DNA from: Roseinatronobacter ekhonensis
GTDB taxonomy: Bacteria; Pseudomonadota; Alphaproteobacteria; Rhodobacterales; Rhodobacteraceae
DNA: 35,881 nt
Assembly: GCF_900499075.1 (NCBI RefSeq)
Contig: NZ_UIHC01000033.1
Coordinates: 1-35,881 of the forward strand
Reading direction: 5' to 3'
A program made the translations under genes and the position numbers. The notes under the pieces were generated by a model that saw nothing but the letters and a program-made list of their open reading frames with translations, had not been told where the DNA came from and searched no databases. Shown piece after piece: positions 9,361 through 18,521 of this stretch (positions within the stretch are counted from its first letter, which is position 1; every line of letters begins with the position of its first letter).

Positions 9361-10622
9361 GCTTGTTCTGCTCGACGGTTCAACATGGATTGCGTAATCA
9401 GCGTTACACCATCTGGCGTTACCCGAAACCACTGCGCGTCATCAATCGGGTCTTCGCCGACCACAAGTCCCTCGGGAATTTGCACGCCCCGATCTATAAC
9501 CACTTTGGTCAAACGTGCGTTGCGGCCCACGCTAACATAGGGCAGCACAACTGCCTCTGTCAGCACCGACCAGGAATTGGAGTGAACCCCCGTGAACAAC
9601 AGGGAGTCGCGAACCTCGGTGCCCGAAATGATGCAGCCACCCGACACCAGCGATGACAGCGCCAGCCCGCGACGGCTTTCCTCGTTATGAACGAACTTGG
9701 CGGGCGGAGAGGTTTCCGAATATGTCCAGATCGGCCAGTTGCGATCCCAGAGGTCCAGCTCTGGGTCGAACCCTGTCAGGTCGATATTGGCTTTCCAGAA
9801 CGCATCGACGGTGCCCACGTCGCGCCAATATGCCACCGCATCGGCGCGATGGCGCACACAGCTATCTTCGAAGCGATGGGCGACAGCTTTGCCGTTCTTC
9901 ACCACCGTGGGGATGATATCGCCGCCAAAGTCATGCTTGGACCCCGTGTCGGCGGCATCTTCCATCAACAACTGGCGCAGAAACTTCCACCGGAAAACAT
10001 AGATCCCCATAGAGACAAGTGCCTGCTCTGGACTGCCGGGGATCGCGGGCGGGTCTTTGGGCTTTTCGACGAAATCCGTAATCCGCCCGGATGTGTCCAC
10101 CGCCATCACACCAAAGGCCGTCGCCTCTTCGCGCTTGACGGTCAGACATCCGACGGTGACATCCGCGCCCGTCTCGACATGCTCGCGGATCATCACCTCG
10201 TAATCCATCTTGTAGATGTGATCGCCTGCAAGAATGACAACATAATCAATATCGTAGCTATCGACGATGTCGATGTTCTGATACACGGCGTCCGCCGTGC
10301 CTTCGTACCAATGATGTTCATCGACACGTTGCGATGCGGGCAGGATGTCGAGATACTCGTTGCGCTCGGCACGAAAGAAATTCCAACCGCGTTGGCAATG
10401 TCGGATCAGCGAATGCGCCTTGTATTGCGTCGCAATCGCCATCTTGCGGATGCCGGAATTCAGCGCATTGGACAGAGCAAAGTCGATAATCCGGGTCTTG
10501 CCCCCGAAATAGACTGCGGGCTTGGCGCGGTTGTCGGTCAATTCGTGCAAGCGCGACCCGCGCCCGCCTGCAAGGATGAACGCCATCGAGCGGTTGGACA
10601 ATCGTTGCGGTACCGGTGTCAT
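9357..10622 (-). CDS. glgC: Glucose-1-phosphate adenylyltransferase
   Basis: This 421-residue enzyme makes ADP-glucose from glucose-1-phosphate and ATP, the committed and allosterically controlled step of glycogen synthesis. The nucleotidyltransferase motif [20 protein letters not shown] is at residues 14-33. [12 protein letters not shown] and [14 protein letters not shown] are the substrate-binding and catalytic segments, followed by FVEKPKDPP. The C-terminal part (from about residue 300) is the left-handed beta-helix, with [12 protein letters not shown] and [15 protein letters not shown]. Known family biology suggests control by sugar phosphates and AMP, though effector preference cannot be read here. 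The start at 10622 overlaps the glgB stop by four bases, with GGAGGA just upstream within glgB. Confidence 0.97.
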   Translation of the reverse strand: MTPVPQRLSNRSMAFILAGGRGSRLHELTDNRAKPAVYFGGKTRIIDFALSNALNSGIRKMAIATQYKAHSLIRHCQRGWNFFRAERNEYLDILPASQRVDEHHWYEGTADAVYQNIDIVDSYDIDYVVILAGDHIYKMDYEVMIREHVETGADVTVGCLTVKREEATAFGVMAVDTSGRITDFVEKPKDPPAIPGSPEQALVSMGIYVFRWKFLRQLLMEDAADTGSKHDFGGDIIPTVVKNGKAVAHRFEDSCVRHRADAVAYWRDVGTVDAFWKANIDLTGFDPELDLWDRNWPIWTYSETSPPAKFVHNEESRRGLALSSLVSGGCIISGTEVRDSLLFTGVHSNSWSVLTEAVVLPYVSVGRNARLTKVVIDRGVQIPEGLVVGEDPIDDAQWFRVTPDGVTLITQSMLNRRAEQA

Positions 10623-12808
10623 TGATCATCCTCCGAGATCAGGAACAGGGTGGACAAGGGCGGCAGAGTCACCCTTGCGCTGTGGTTCTGGCCGCTTTGG
10701 GGCGGCCCGTCTGCGCGGACACTCCCCATATTTCCCCGATTCGATCCGCCGTAGCGATCTGCATCGGTGTTCAAAGCCTCGCGCCATGCGCCGCCCAACG
10801 GCAGGCCAAGCGTCCAGTGGCGTTCGACCGGGGTGAAATTGCAGACCACGACCACCGGCTTTTCGCCCGCATGCCCCCAACGTATCCATGACAAGACCGA
10901 TTCCGCATACGCGTCTCGGTCGATCCAGGTAAACGCGGCACTGTCGGATTCTCTCTGATACAGCGCAGGCGTCGCACGGTAAAGGGTGTTGAGGTCGCGC
11001 ACCAAGGTTTGAACCCCCGCATGACCCGGCGCAGCGAGCACGCCCCAGTCGAGGGCTTCATCGTGGTTCCATTCATGCCCTTGGGCGAATTCGCATCCCA
11101 TGAACAACAGTTTCTTGCCGGGATGCCCCCACATAAAGCCATAATAGGCCCGCAAATTTGCAAGTTTCGCCGCGGTATCGCCCGGCATTTTCTGCAACAT
11201 GCTGCCCTTGCCGTGGACAACTTCATCATGGCTGATCGGCAGCACGAAATTCTCAGAAAAGGCATAGGCAAGGCCGAAGGTCATCAGGCCGTGGTCGTGG
11301 CGGCGGTAAACCGGGTCTTTTTCCATGTACCGCAGCGTGTCGTTCATCCAGCCCATATTCCACTTGAACCCGAAACCAAGCCCACCAGCATGCACGGGGG
11401 TCGTCACACCCGGCCATGCGGTGCTTTCCTCGGCAACCGTCATCAGGCCGTCAGGCCCTTCGCCATAAGCAAGGGTGTTCATCTCGCGCAGAAAGTCGAT
11501 CGCTTCGTAATTCTCGCGCCCGCCATCCCGGTTGGGAACCCACGCGTCATGCTCGCGCGAATAGTCGCGGTACAGCATGGACGCGACGGCATCGACCCTT
11601 AGCCCGTCCAGATGAAATTCACGCAGCCAGTAAATCGCGTTCGCGGTCAGGAAATTGCGCACCTCTGTCCGCCCGAAATTGTAGATGTGCGTGTTCCAGT
11701 CGGGGTGGAACCCCTCGCGCGGGTCGGCATGTTCATATAGCGGCGTGCCGTCGAAATGCGCCAAACCATGGGCATCGTTGGGGAAATGCGCAGGCACCCA
11801 ATCCATCAACACGCCAAGGCCCTTGTTATGGGCCGCATCAACCAGCGCCCGGAAATCTTCGGCGGTGCCATGGCGCGCGGTTGGTGCGTACAGACCGGTG
11901 GGCTGATACCCCCACGACCCGCCAAACGGGTATTCGGCCAAGGGCATGAATTCCAGATGCGTGAACCCCATGTCATGGGCATACTCGACCAGCTCGTCCG
12001 CAGCTTCGCGGTAGCTAAGGCTGCGCCCGTCGCGATGCCGCCATGACGCCAGATTCACCTCGTAGATAGAGATCGGTTCGGCGTGCAAATTGGCCGCCGC
12101 GCGATGCGTCATCCAGCCTTGGTCCGTCCAAGCGCCATCCGCCGTGTCCGCAACCAGCGATGCGGTCGCAGGCGGGCATTCGGTTGCCCGCGCCATTGGG
12201 TCGGCCTTGAGGAAGGGCGCGCCGTCACGCGGACGAATGTGATATTTATACGCTTCCCCGGCATGCAGACCGGGCAGGAAGATTTCCCAAATGCCGTGGC
12301 CGCGATGACGCATCGGCGCGCGTCGCCCGTCCCAGCCATTGAACCCGCCGACGACGGACACGCCCTGCGCGTTGGGGGCCCAAACGGCAAAATGAACACC
12401 CGCCACGCCCTCATGCGTCATCGCATGTGCGCCCAACGCCTTCCACAGGCGGCGATGTGTCCCTTCGCCAATCAGGTAGAGATCCATCTCTCCCAGAACC
12501 GGGGCAAAGCGATACGGATCATCGTAATCCCAGCTTCTGGTCCCATCGCCCGCGCGCAGATGGTATTGTTCGCATTGCCCGATATCGCCGCAGAACACGC
12601 CATGACCGCAAGGGGCCAACGGAATTTCATCCGACGACGTAACTGCCGTCATGGTCTGGGCATAGGCATCGAACGTCACGAGCACCCCTGCCCTACCGCG
12701 ATGGCGCGGGCCAAAAATGGCGAAGGGGTCGTCGACCCGCCCTTCTGCAATGGCTGCGACGTCGTCGTCTGAAATGCCTTTGCCTGGAAACGAACTCACT
12801 TGGGCCAT
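10619..12808 (-). CDS. glgB: 1,4-alpha-glucan branching enzyme (GH13_9)
   Basis: This 729-residue enzyme introduces alpha-1,6 branches into glycogen. It has an N-terminal extension domain (residues 1-115), a CBM48 module (about 130-225, [21 protein letters not shown]), the catalytic barrel and an all-beta C-terminus. Catalytic residues are Asp406 in [18 protein letters not shown], Glu460 in [11 protein letters not shown] and Asp528 in [13 protein letters not shown]. The start [20 protein letters not shown] at 12808 gives the standard GlgB length. An upstream extension to 13051 would overlap glgP and lacks family similarity. The start has only a weak ribosome site. An 86-bp gap with a hairpin separates it from glgP. 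It leads the overlapping block glgB-glgC-glgA-glgX-malQ. Confidence 0.96.
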   Translation of the reverse strand: MAQVSSFPGKGISDDDVAAIAEGRVDDPFAIFGPRHRGRAGVLVTFDAYAQTMTAVTSSDEIPLAPCGHGVFCGDIGQCEQYHLRAGDGTRSWDYDDPYRFAPVLGEMDLYLIGEGTHRRLWKALGAHAMTHEGVAGVHFAVWAPNAQGVSVVGGFNGWDGRRAPMRHRGHGIWEIFLPGLHAGEAYKYHIRPRDGAPFLKADPMARATECPPATASLVADTADGAWTDQGWMTHRAAANLHAEPISIYEVNLASWRHRDGRSLSYREAADELVEYAHDMGFTHLEFMPLAEYPFGGSWGYQPTGLYAPTARHGTAEDFRALVDAAHNKGLGVLMDWVPAHFPNDAHGLAHFDGTPLYEHADPREGFHPDWNTHIYNFGRTEVRNFLTANAIYWLREFHLDGLRVDAVASMLYRDYSREHDAWVPNRDGGRENYEAIDFLREMNTLAYGEGPDGLMTVAEESTAWPGVTTPVHAGGLGFGFKWNMGWMNDTLRYMEKDPVYRRHDHGLMTFGLAYAFSENFVLPISHDEVVHGKGSMLQKMPGDTAAKLANLRAYYGFMWGHPGKKLLFMGCEFAQGHEWNHDEALDWGVLAAPGHAGVQTLVRDLNTLYRATPALYQRESDSAAFTWIDRDAYAESVLSWIRWGHAGEKPVVVVCNFTPVERHWTLGLPLGGAWREALNTDADRYGGSNRGNMGSVRADGPPQSGQNHSARVTLPPLSTLFLISEDDQ

Positions 12809-12854
12809 GGGTTTTTGTCGCGCAGGCCAAAGCCAAAGGCAATTGTTTTCTTTG

Positions 12855-12887
12855 TCAAAAGGGCACGACCCATAGCCGGGTCGTGCC
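12855..12887 (-). terminator. Terminator-like hairpin between glgP and glgB
   Basis: A perfect 10-bp stem, GGCACGACCC (12862-12871) with GGGTCGTGCC (12878-12887), closes a 6-base loop. In the minus-strand direction it lies directly after the glgP stop and is followed by CTTTTGAC, a short U-run. It looks like a weak or partial rho-independent terminator that would lower readthrough from glgP into glgB, or an mRNA 3' stabiliser. The U-run is only four bases, so full termination is uncertain. Confidence 0.65.
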
Positions 12888-12894
12888 TGATGGG

Positions 12895-15270
12895 TCAGAT
12901 CATCGGCGTGATTTTCCAGACATCCGCCATATACCCCTGAATGGTGCGGTCGCTGCTGAACCAGCCAGTGCGCGCGGTATTGATCGCGGCCATTCGGGTC
13001 CAGTTGTCTTGATCGCCCCAAGCCGCATCGACACGGCGTTGCGCGTCCCAATAGCTGTCAAAATCGGCGCAGACCGTGAAGTAATCATGGCCGCGCAGGT
13101 TTTGTGTAAGCCCGTGATACATCTCTGTGTCACCATTCGAAAAGGCACCTGCCTCGATCATCTCGATCGCGGCGCCCAACCGATTGCTGGCCTTGATCGC
13201 GCGGGCGGCATGGTCGGGTGTCTTACGACATTCGACAACTTCGGACGCGGTCATCCCGAACAGAAAGAAATTCTCTGGTCCGACAAGGTCGCGGATTTCG
13301 ACATTTGCCCCGTCAAGCGTGCCGATGGTAAGCGCACCGTTGAGGCTGAATTTCATATTGCCCGTGCCAGACGCCTCTTTGCCCGCAGTCGAGATCTGCT
13401 CGGACAGGTCGGAGGCCGGGATCAGCCGCTCCGCCATGGTGACGTTGTAATTCGGCGGGTAAACCACGGTCAGAACATCGCGCGTCGTCGTGTCGGCGTT
13501 GATAACACGGGCCACGTTGTTGATGAGATGAATAATCTCTTTCGCCATAACGTAGCCCGGGGCGGCCTTGCCACCGAATATCTTGACCCTCGGCGCCCAG
13601 CCCGCACCGGGATTGGCGCGGATTTCCTGCCAAAGCGCGATGGTTTCCAAGATATTCAGGTGCTGGCGCTTGTATTCGTGAAAGCGCTTGATCTGCACAT
13701 CGAACATGGCGGCCGGGTTGACCGCAATTCCCATGTCGCGCTCGATCCAGTCGGCCAGATCGCGCTTGTTGCGCGCCTTGATTTCGGCAAACTGATTCCG
13801 AAAGCCCTTGTCGGCGATAGCGGGCTCCAGTTCGACCAGACGCTCCAGCCGATCCTCCCATCCCGCACCGATCGTGTCGGTGATCAGGGACGACAGGCGC
13901 GGGTTGGCCCCTTTGATCCAGCGACGTGGCGTGACACCGTTGGTTTCATTGACGATCCGGCCCGGATGCAAGGCATTGAGCTCGGCAAAAACGGTATCCT
14001 TGACCAACTCGGTATGCAGTGCGGAAACGCCGTTGACCTTATTGGCCATGATGAAGCTGAGTTCGCCCATCTTCACCTCGCCATTTTCGACGATCGAGAC
14101 ATTCCGCTTGGGATGCGCCTTTGCATGGCTCTCATCAATGCGCTCGATAATCTGCATGTGACGCGGCAAAACCCGCGACATCAATTCCTCGGGCCAACGC
14201 TCCAGCGCTTCGGGCATCAGCGTGTGGTTGGTGTAGCCCAGACACGCGCGGGCCGTTTCCACCGCCGTATCGAATTCCATCCCGCTTTCATCTACCAAGG
14301 CGCGGACCAGTTCCGGCCCTGCAATCGCCGGATGCGTGTCATTCATCTGGATCGCCACGCGCGACGGCAGGCCGGACAGGTCGCTGTGCTCGGCATTGAA
14401 GCGGCGCAGGATGTCGCGGATGCTGGCGGCGGTGAAGAAGAATTCCTGCTTCAGCCGCAATTCCTTGCCTTGCTCGGTGGTATCGTCGGGATAGAGCACG
14501 CGGCTGATCGTGCGGGCCAATGCCTCTGGCGCGGCGGCGGCTGTGAAATCACCCTTGTTGAACGCGGCCAAGTCAAAAGCGGTCAACGCCTCGGCCCCCC
14601 ACAAGCGCAACGTATTGGCCCATTTCCCCTGCCAGCCAACAATCGGGGTGTCATAGGCTTTCGCCAGAACAGCATCTTCCGGCGTCCATATGGCCGTGCG
14701 CCCGTTTTCTGCAACGCTGCCGCCAAAGCCGATGCGGAAACTCGCCTCGGGGCGCTCGAATTCCCAGCCATGGGCTTGTCGAAGCCAGTCTTCGGCGGTT
14801 TCGACCTGTCGGCCATCTTGGGCAAAACTCTGTCGAAACAGACCGTGTTCGTAGCGAATGCCATACCCATAGGCCGGGCAGCCCAGCGTGGACATCGAGT
14901 CAAGGAAACATGCGGCCAGACGGCCAAGCCCACCATTGCCAAGCGCTGCATCCGGCTCGTCGGCCAGGACGGTCTCGAAGTCAAAGCCAAGCCCCGCCAC
15001 AGCCTCATGTGCCGCCTCGGTCAGCCCGACATTCATGATCGCGTCTTCCAGCAACCGGCCGATCAGAAATTCCATCGACAGGTAATAGACGCGCTTGGAT
15101 TGCGCGGCATAGGTGGCGCGCGTGGCACGAAACCACGGCTCGATTACACGGTCGCGCACAGCAAGTGTCAGCGCCATGCGCATGTCGTAAAGGCTGGCAT
15201 GGACCAGATCCTTGCCCATCGAGAACTCAAGATGCTTGAGAATCGACTGGCGCAATTCGGTAGAATCCAT
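12895..15270 (-). CDS. glgP: Glycogen/maltodextrin phosphorylase (GT35)
   Basis: This 791-residue PLP enzyme releases glucose-1-phosphate from glycogen non-reducing ends. Family segments run throughout: LGNGGLGRLAACFLDSMSTL and YGYGIRYEHGLFRQ in the N-terminal half, VAIQMNDTHPAIAGPELVR in the middle, then NGVTPRRW and VQIKRFHEYKRQHLN. EASGTGNMKFSLNGALTIGT carries the PLP-binding lysine (about Lys640). The start at 15270 (MDSTELRQSIL) has AAGGAA upstream and gives the usual length. The frame stays open upstream to 15531, but that part shows no family similarity. It is the first gene of the glycogen locus and is separated from glgB by a hairpin. A 680-bp gene-free stretch lies in front of it and must contain its promoter. 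Confidence 0.96.
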   Translation of the reverse strand: MDSTELRQSILKHLEFSMGKDLVHASLYDMRMALTLAVRDRVIEPWFRATRATYAAQSKRVYYLSMEFLIGRLLEDAIMNVGLTEAAHEAVAGLGFDFETVLADEPDAALGNGGLGRLAACFLDSMSTLGCPAYGYGIRYEHGLFRQSFAQDGRQVETAEDWLRQAHGWEFERPEASFRIGFGGSVAENGRTAIWTPEDAVLAKAYDTPIVGWQGKWANTLRLWGAEALTAFDLAAFNKGDFTAAAAPEALARTISRVLYPDDTTEQGKELRLKQEFFFTAASIRDILRRFNAEHSDLSGLPSRVAIQMNDTHPAIAGPELVRALVDESGMEFDTAVETARACLGYTNHTLMPEALERWPEELMSRVLPRHMQIIERIDESHAKAHPKRNVSIVENGEVKMGELSFIMANKVNGVSALHTELVKDTVFAELNALHPGRIVNETNGVTPRRWIKGANPRLSSLITDTIGAGWEDRLERLVELEPAIADKGFRNQFAEIKARNKRDLADWIERDMGIAVNPAAMFDVQIKRFHEYKRQHLNILETIALWQEIRANPGAGWAPRVKIFGGKAAPGYVMAKEIIHLINNVARVINADTTTRDVLTVVYPPNYNVTMAERLIPASDLSEQISTAGKEASGTGNMKFSLNGALTIGTLDGANVEIRDLVGPENFFLFGMTASEVVECRKTPDHAARAIKASNRLGAAIEMIEAGAFSNGDTEMYHGLTQNLRGHDYFTVCADFDSYWDAQRRVDAAWGDQDNWTRMAAINTARTGWFSSDRTIQGYMADVWKITPMI

Positions 15271-15950
15271 AGGAAGTGTTTCCTTACTGATTTTGGTAGG
15301 GTACCAGCCACTCTGGGCGCTGGTGCCCTTTTCGAACGTTATGGACCTGCTCATACGCATTCGCTGCTCCTGTCTGCAACACTGGATTAATCGCGCCTCG
15401 GGGTGAAGCGGTGTCAGTGAGCGTTTTGCAGGCCGATCAGGGCTAAAAACAGGCAAATCCGGAGTGTTTTGGCGGCACGGGAAGCAATCTTTCAGCAACC
15501 GACGGGTGTGCAAACCGGACCTGACGCGCACCGCGGTCCCATCGCACCTGTCTGCGCAAGTCTGCGCCCACTTTGTTCAAATGGTCGACGTGCGGGACCA
15601 AAGCCGATTTTTGTTTAGGCTACTCGCCGCTCTTGGCCGACCACGCGCCTACACCGTGTTGCCCGACATCCACGACCTTATACGCGCCTAGAAAGCGTTC
15701 GAGGGTGGACCACCGTGCCGATCTTCCCGCAACTGCCTCAGGTCAGGCTACCAAAGCGGCTGGATCTGGCGCAGGATGCTCGGGCTGCCCAAGAGGCATT
15801 GCCGGGGCAGCTGTGGCGAATTGGATCGAGGGCAGACCCTGAGGCGATTCATGGCCGATGTTCTCAGATCAAGCGATCAGCCATCTGCCTTTGCTCGTGC
15901 CAAGTAGACAGGGATGTGCCATGCTTGCATGAACAACAAAAGGCGTACCC
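15271..15950. other. Intergenic stretch without a recognisable gene
   Basis: These 680 bp separate the divergent glgP and BLUF genes. Short open frames exist on the plus strand (15464-15691, 15573-15842, 15715-16011), but none has a good ribosome site or recognisable motif, and they overlap each other. One frame reads RDQSRFLFRLLAALGRPRAY near 15590-15650 and could be part of a decayed gene. The segment must hold the glgP promoter. ACCAGC (15303-15308) and GCTGGT form a small inverted repeat in the glgP leader. Confidence 0.5.
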
Positions 15951-16373
15951 ATGTCAGTCTACCGCGCGATTTACTCGTCACGTCCATTCGGCTTTGACAG
16001 CAACACGCTGAGCAGCATTTTGATCCATGCGAAGCACGCCAACCCCAAAGTCGGCATCACCGGCGCACTGATCTGCCGCGAAGACGTCTATCTGCAACTG
16101 CTAGAGGGCCCGGAGGACGCGGTCAAAACGGCAATCGAGCGCATCCGCCGCGATGACCGACATGTTGAGTTCCAGCTGCATGTCGAACACGTCGTGCCCG
16201 CGCGGTTGTTCGGGAAATGGGCGATGCTGCATGATCCCGCTGTGACATGGATCTGGTCGCGAAGTGAGGTTGCCGACGACGCCGTTGAGCGGACCACACC
16301 AGACGAGGTCACGGGCTTCTTTCTTAGCTTGCGCGACAAAATGGATGCACCGGGTTCCGAGATGAACGATTGA
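15951..16373 (+). CDS. BLUF-domain blue-light photoreceptor, short single-domain form
   Basis: This 140-residue protein is a BLUF (flavin-binding blue-light sensor) domain of about 95 residues plus a short tail. The residues that form the flavin photocycle can be matched to AppA: Tyr8 (AppA Tyr21), Asn31 (Asn45) in HANPKVGITGAL, Gln49 (Gln63) in YLQLLEG, and Trp90/Met92 (Trp104/Met106) in FGKWAM. IERIRRDDRHVEFQL is the usual RDxRH region. No output domain is fused, so it should signal by binding a partner, as known for short BLUF proteins. The CIA30-like gene follows 55 bp downstream on the same strand, and a B12-binding regulator converges from the other side. Upstream AAAAGG supports the start. 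The partner is unknown. Confidence 0.92.
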   Translation: MSVYRAIYSSRPFGFDSNTLSSILIHAKHANPKVGITGALICREDVYLQLLEGPEDAVKTAIERIRRDDRHVEFQLHVEHVVPARLFGKWAMLHDPAVTWIWSRSEVADDAVERTTPDEVTGFFLSLRDKMDAPGSEMND

Positions 16374-16428
16374 TCTGCCGAACTCTGATGATCCGAGGAG
16401 TGTACCGGGACACCGCAGCGAGGGCCGC

Positions 16429-17001
16429 ATGGCTGTGACACGACGCGATGTCTTTGGGCTAATCTGTAGCGCGGTCGCCATGGCCCCGGCTGTGATGCGC
16501 CCCGCGGCAGCACAATCCATGCACGTTGAAAGGTTTGCGATGCAGCCAGAGACCGGATGGCGATTTTTCACCGACAACGTGATGGGCGGTGTCTCGACCG
16601 GGCAATTGGCCTTTTCGCAGGAAAACGGCCAGCCCTATGCGCGGATGACCGGGCGGGTCAGCACCGCCAACAGGGGCGGCTTTATCCAGATGCGGCTCGA
16701 CCTCGACAATTCACCGCCAGAGAATAGCGAAGGCGTGCGGCTGATCGTGCGCGGGAATGACCAGCGGTATTTCGTGCACCTGCGCACAACGGGAACCGTA
16801 CTGCCGTGGCAATACTATCAGGTTGGCTTTGATGTGACGCGCCGCTGGGCCGAAGCAAGACTGCCGTTCACCGCCTTCCGGCCCGCAAGCCGCCTTCTGC
16901 GCGCGTCGTTGCGACCGGACAGCGTGATCTCGGTTGCCGTCGTCGCATATGGCCGCGACCATGACGCCGAAATTGACGTTCGCGAAGTCGGGTTCCTCTA
17001 A
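16429..17001 (+). CDS. CIA30-family protein with export signal
   Basis: This 190-residue protein starts with a signal peptide that looks Tat-like: TRRDVFGLI at residues 4-12, a hydrophobic stretch, and a likely cleavage after AAAQ near residue 29. The rest matches the CIA30 (complex I intermediate-associated protein 30) fold seen in many bacterial proteins: WRFFTDNVMGGVSTGQ, then ARMTGRVSTANRGGFIQMR, then GVRLIVRGNDQRYFVHLRT, and a C-terminal SVAVVAYGRDHDAEIDVREV. In mitochondria this family helps assemble complex I, but bacterial members have no settled role and resemble carbohydrate-binding jelly rolls. GCGAGGG supports the start. It probably shares a transcript with the BLUF gene. Family is confident, function is not. 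Confidence 0.85.
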   Translation: MAVTRRDVFGLICSAVAMAPAVMRPAAAQSMHVERFAMQPETGWRFFTDNVMGGVSTGQLAFSQENGQPYARMTGRVSTANRGGFIQMRLDLDNSPPENSEGVRLIVRGNDQRYFVHLRTTGTVLPWQYYQVGFDVTRRWAEARLPFTAFRPASRLLRASLRPDSVISVAVVAYGRDHDAEIDVREVGFL

Positions 17002-17170
17002 ATGCAAAAGGCTGCGTCGCGGTGTTGGCCAGCAGCATTCCCAATAGCTCCACTGGCCAGAGGCGGTTTTGAATGACATATATCGCGCGCGACCGTGACG
17101 CCGAATAGCTCGCTCCGGCGCATTGGGCACTGCCCCAAGACAGACCCAAACCCGAGAGCTCTACACAAGC

Positions 17171-17998
17171 TCACAGGCGCTGTTTCGTGGTGACCAGATG
17201 TTCCAGCGCCGCAATCGAAGACAGCGCATCCCCAAAAACAATGTCGATATCGGCGACGGACTGAACATCTTCAGCAGTCAGATCAGCGCCCGGTGCTACG
17301 CCGATAAATGCGCTGGGACACGTAAGGCGCAACGCCACCACGACCCGCAATAACTCTGGAAGCCTGTCGCAACTGCTCAGGGACAGGCCGATGATTTTGG
17401 GCTGGGTTTTCTTGACACGGTCCAGAAGACTGTCTTGGTCAGGTCCAATCCGCAGATCGATATCCCAGCCGGCTTCGCGAAACATGTCAGACGCGATCGT
17501 AATCCCGACACCGTGTTGTTCGCCGGGCACCGTTGCAAACAAGGCCGCCCTTCGACTATCGAACGGGTGATCCGATAAACCAGAGGCCCGCAGCGCACGC
17601 ATGAGAGCATAAAGCGTTCCAGCCGCCACCGTAACCTGCAAGGGCGTCAGACTGTCGTCTTCCCAACGCTCCCCGAGCAGGCGGGCGGCCTCACCGATAT
17701 AGCCCAGATAAACATCCTCGTTGGTCGCGCCCTCAGCGCGCCGTGCGGCTATGAACTCCAGTGCGACGCGCGGCTGATCGGGCACCAGTAGCAAATCACA
17801 AAACGAGGCAATATCATCCGGAGCGATGGACGTTCTGGCCACCTTTGTGCGCACCGATACTCCCTCTGAAACGCGCTCAACCACCTCACGCGCGAATTGT
17901 TCCAGCACATCAGAGGACAGCATTCGGCCCTTCTGTTCGAAGAGCTGCGCAACATGCGCAAAAACATCATTGTCAAAGGTGGTTTCTGACCTGTGCAT
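17171..17998 (-). CDS. Cobalamin-binding regulator, AerR/PpaA-like
   Basis: This 275-residue protein has two parts. Residues of about 60-140 form a helical cap (B12-binding-2 type) with YLGYIGEAARLLGERWEDDS and PLQVTVAAGTLYALM. Residues of about 150-270 form a B12-binding Rossmann domain with TVPGEQHGVGITIASDMFREAGW, in which His162 would coordinate cobalt, and IGLSLSS. The usual DxHxxG appears as ExHxxG. This architecture is shared by AerR/PpaA, B12-dependent partners of the CrtJ/PpsR repressor, and by stand-alone B12 light sensors. No DNA-binding domain is evident. The ATG at 17998 is chosen because GGGGGG lies nine bases upstream. A frame to 18076 has no support. It converges on the BLUF-CIA30 pair. 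Which repressor it serves is unknown. Confidence 0.85.
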   Translation of the reverse strand: MHRSETTFDNDVFAHVAQLFEQKGRMLSSDVLEQFAREVVERVSEGVSVRTKVARTSIAPDDIASFCDLLLVPDQPRVALEFIAARRAEGATNEDVYLGYIGEAARLLGERWEDDSLTPLQVTVAAGTLYALMRALRASGLSDHPFDSRRAALFATVPGEQHGVGITIASDMFREAGWDIDLRIGPDQDSLLDRVKKTQPKIIGLSLSSCDRLPELLRVVVALRLTCPSAFIGVAPGADLTAEDVQSVADIDIVFGDALSSIAALEHLVTTKQRL

Positions 17999-18521
17999 GT
18001 CTGTGTCCCCCCAGCAGCAAGATGATCGTGCGAAGATGCTGCACGAGATCTCTGTCAGTCCTAGCTCCTCAACCAAGGATTCTCAAACGGTAGCCCAAGT
18101 AAAGAGATGAGACAATGGCATGACTGCGCGACGATGACGCGGTGGCAAGCAAACCCGATGCGCGCCAGAATGAGCGCACCGATCACGCATTCTCGCGGCT
18201 CCGGCCAGTTTGCACGGCGATACAGACGCTCTTCGGCAAATCGGGACACTGACTACGTCTATTGCCGCCTTTGCAGCCAGGCATTGGGCGCAATGAGAAA
18301 TGGCAAAGCGCGATCGCAGCCGTGCTGCTTTCTTCGCAGCGCAGACAGTCGCGGCTGCAAAGTCGTCATACCGTGATGGCTTTGTTCAAGGCTTTCCCCA
18401 AAGCGGACCTTCACCAGCCTTCACCGTGGCTGCGCCACAGCCAACTATTCCCGCCATTCGCGGCAACTGTGAATGCTGTGACCGGATGAACTCATAGTCT
18501 AATGGCAAAGCCGGCGCGGCT
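17999..18521. other. Intergenic stretch, possible degenerate family repeat
   Basis: These 520 bp between the B12-binding gene and the first SDR gene hold several overlapping short frames (for example 18107-18376 and 18300-18497) without ribosome sites or motifs. The part from about 18260 to 18490 has a direct duplication of CCTTCACC (about 18408 and 18419) and small self-complementary patches. It resembles, from memory only, non-coding text that recurs between genes in Rhodobacteraceae genomes. I do not call a gene here. Confidence 0.4.

Noticed and set aside
12883-15390. An 835-codon open frame on the plus strand
   Set aside because: It is antisense to glgP, has no recognisable domain, and is explained by GC-rich third positions in the true gene.
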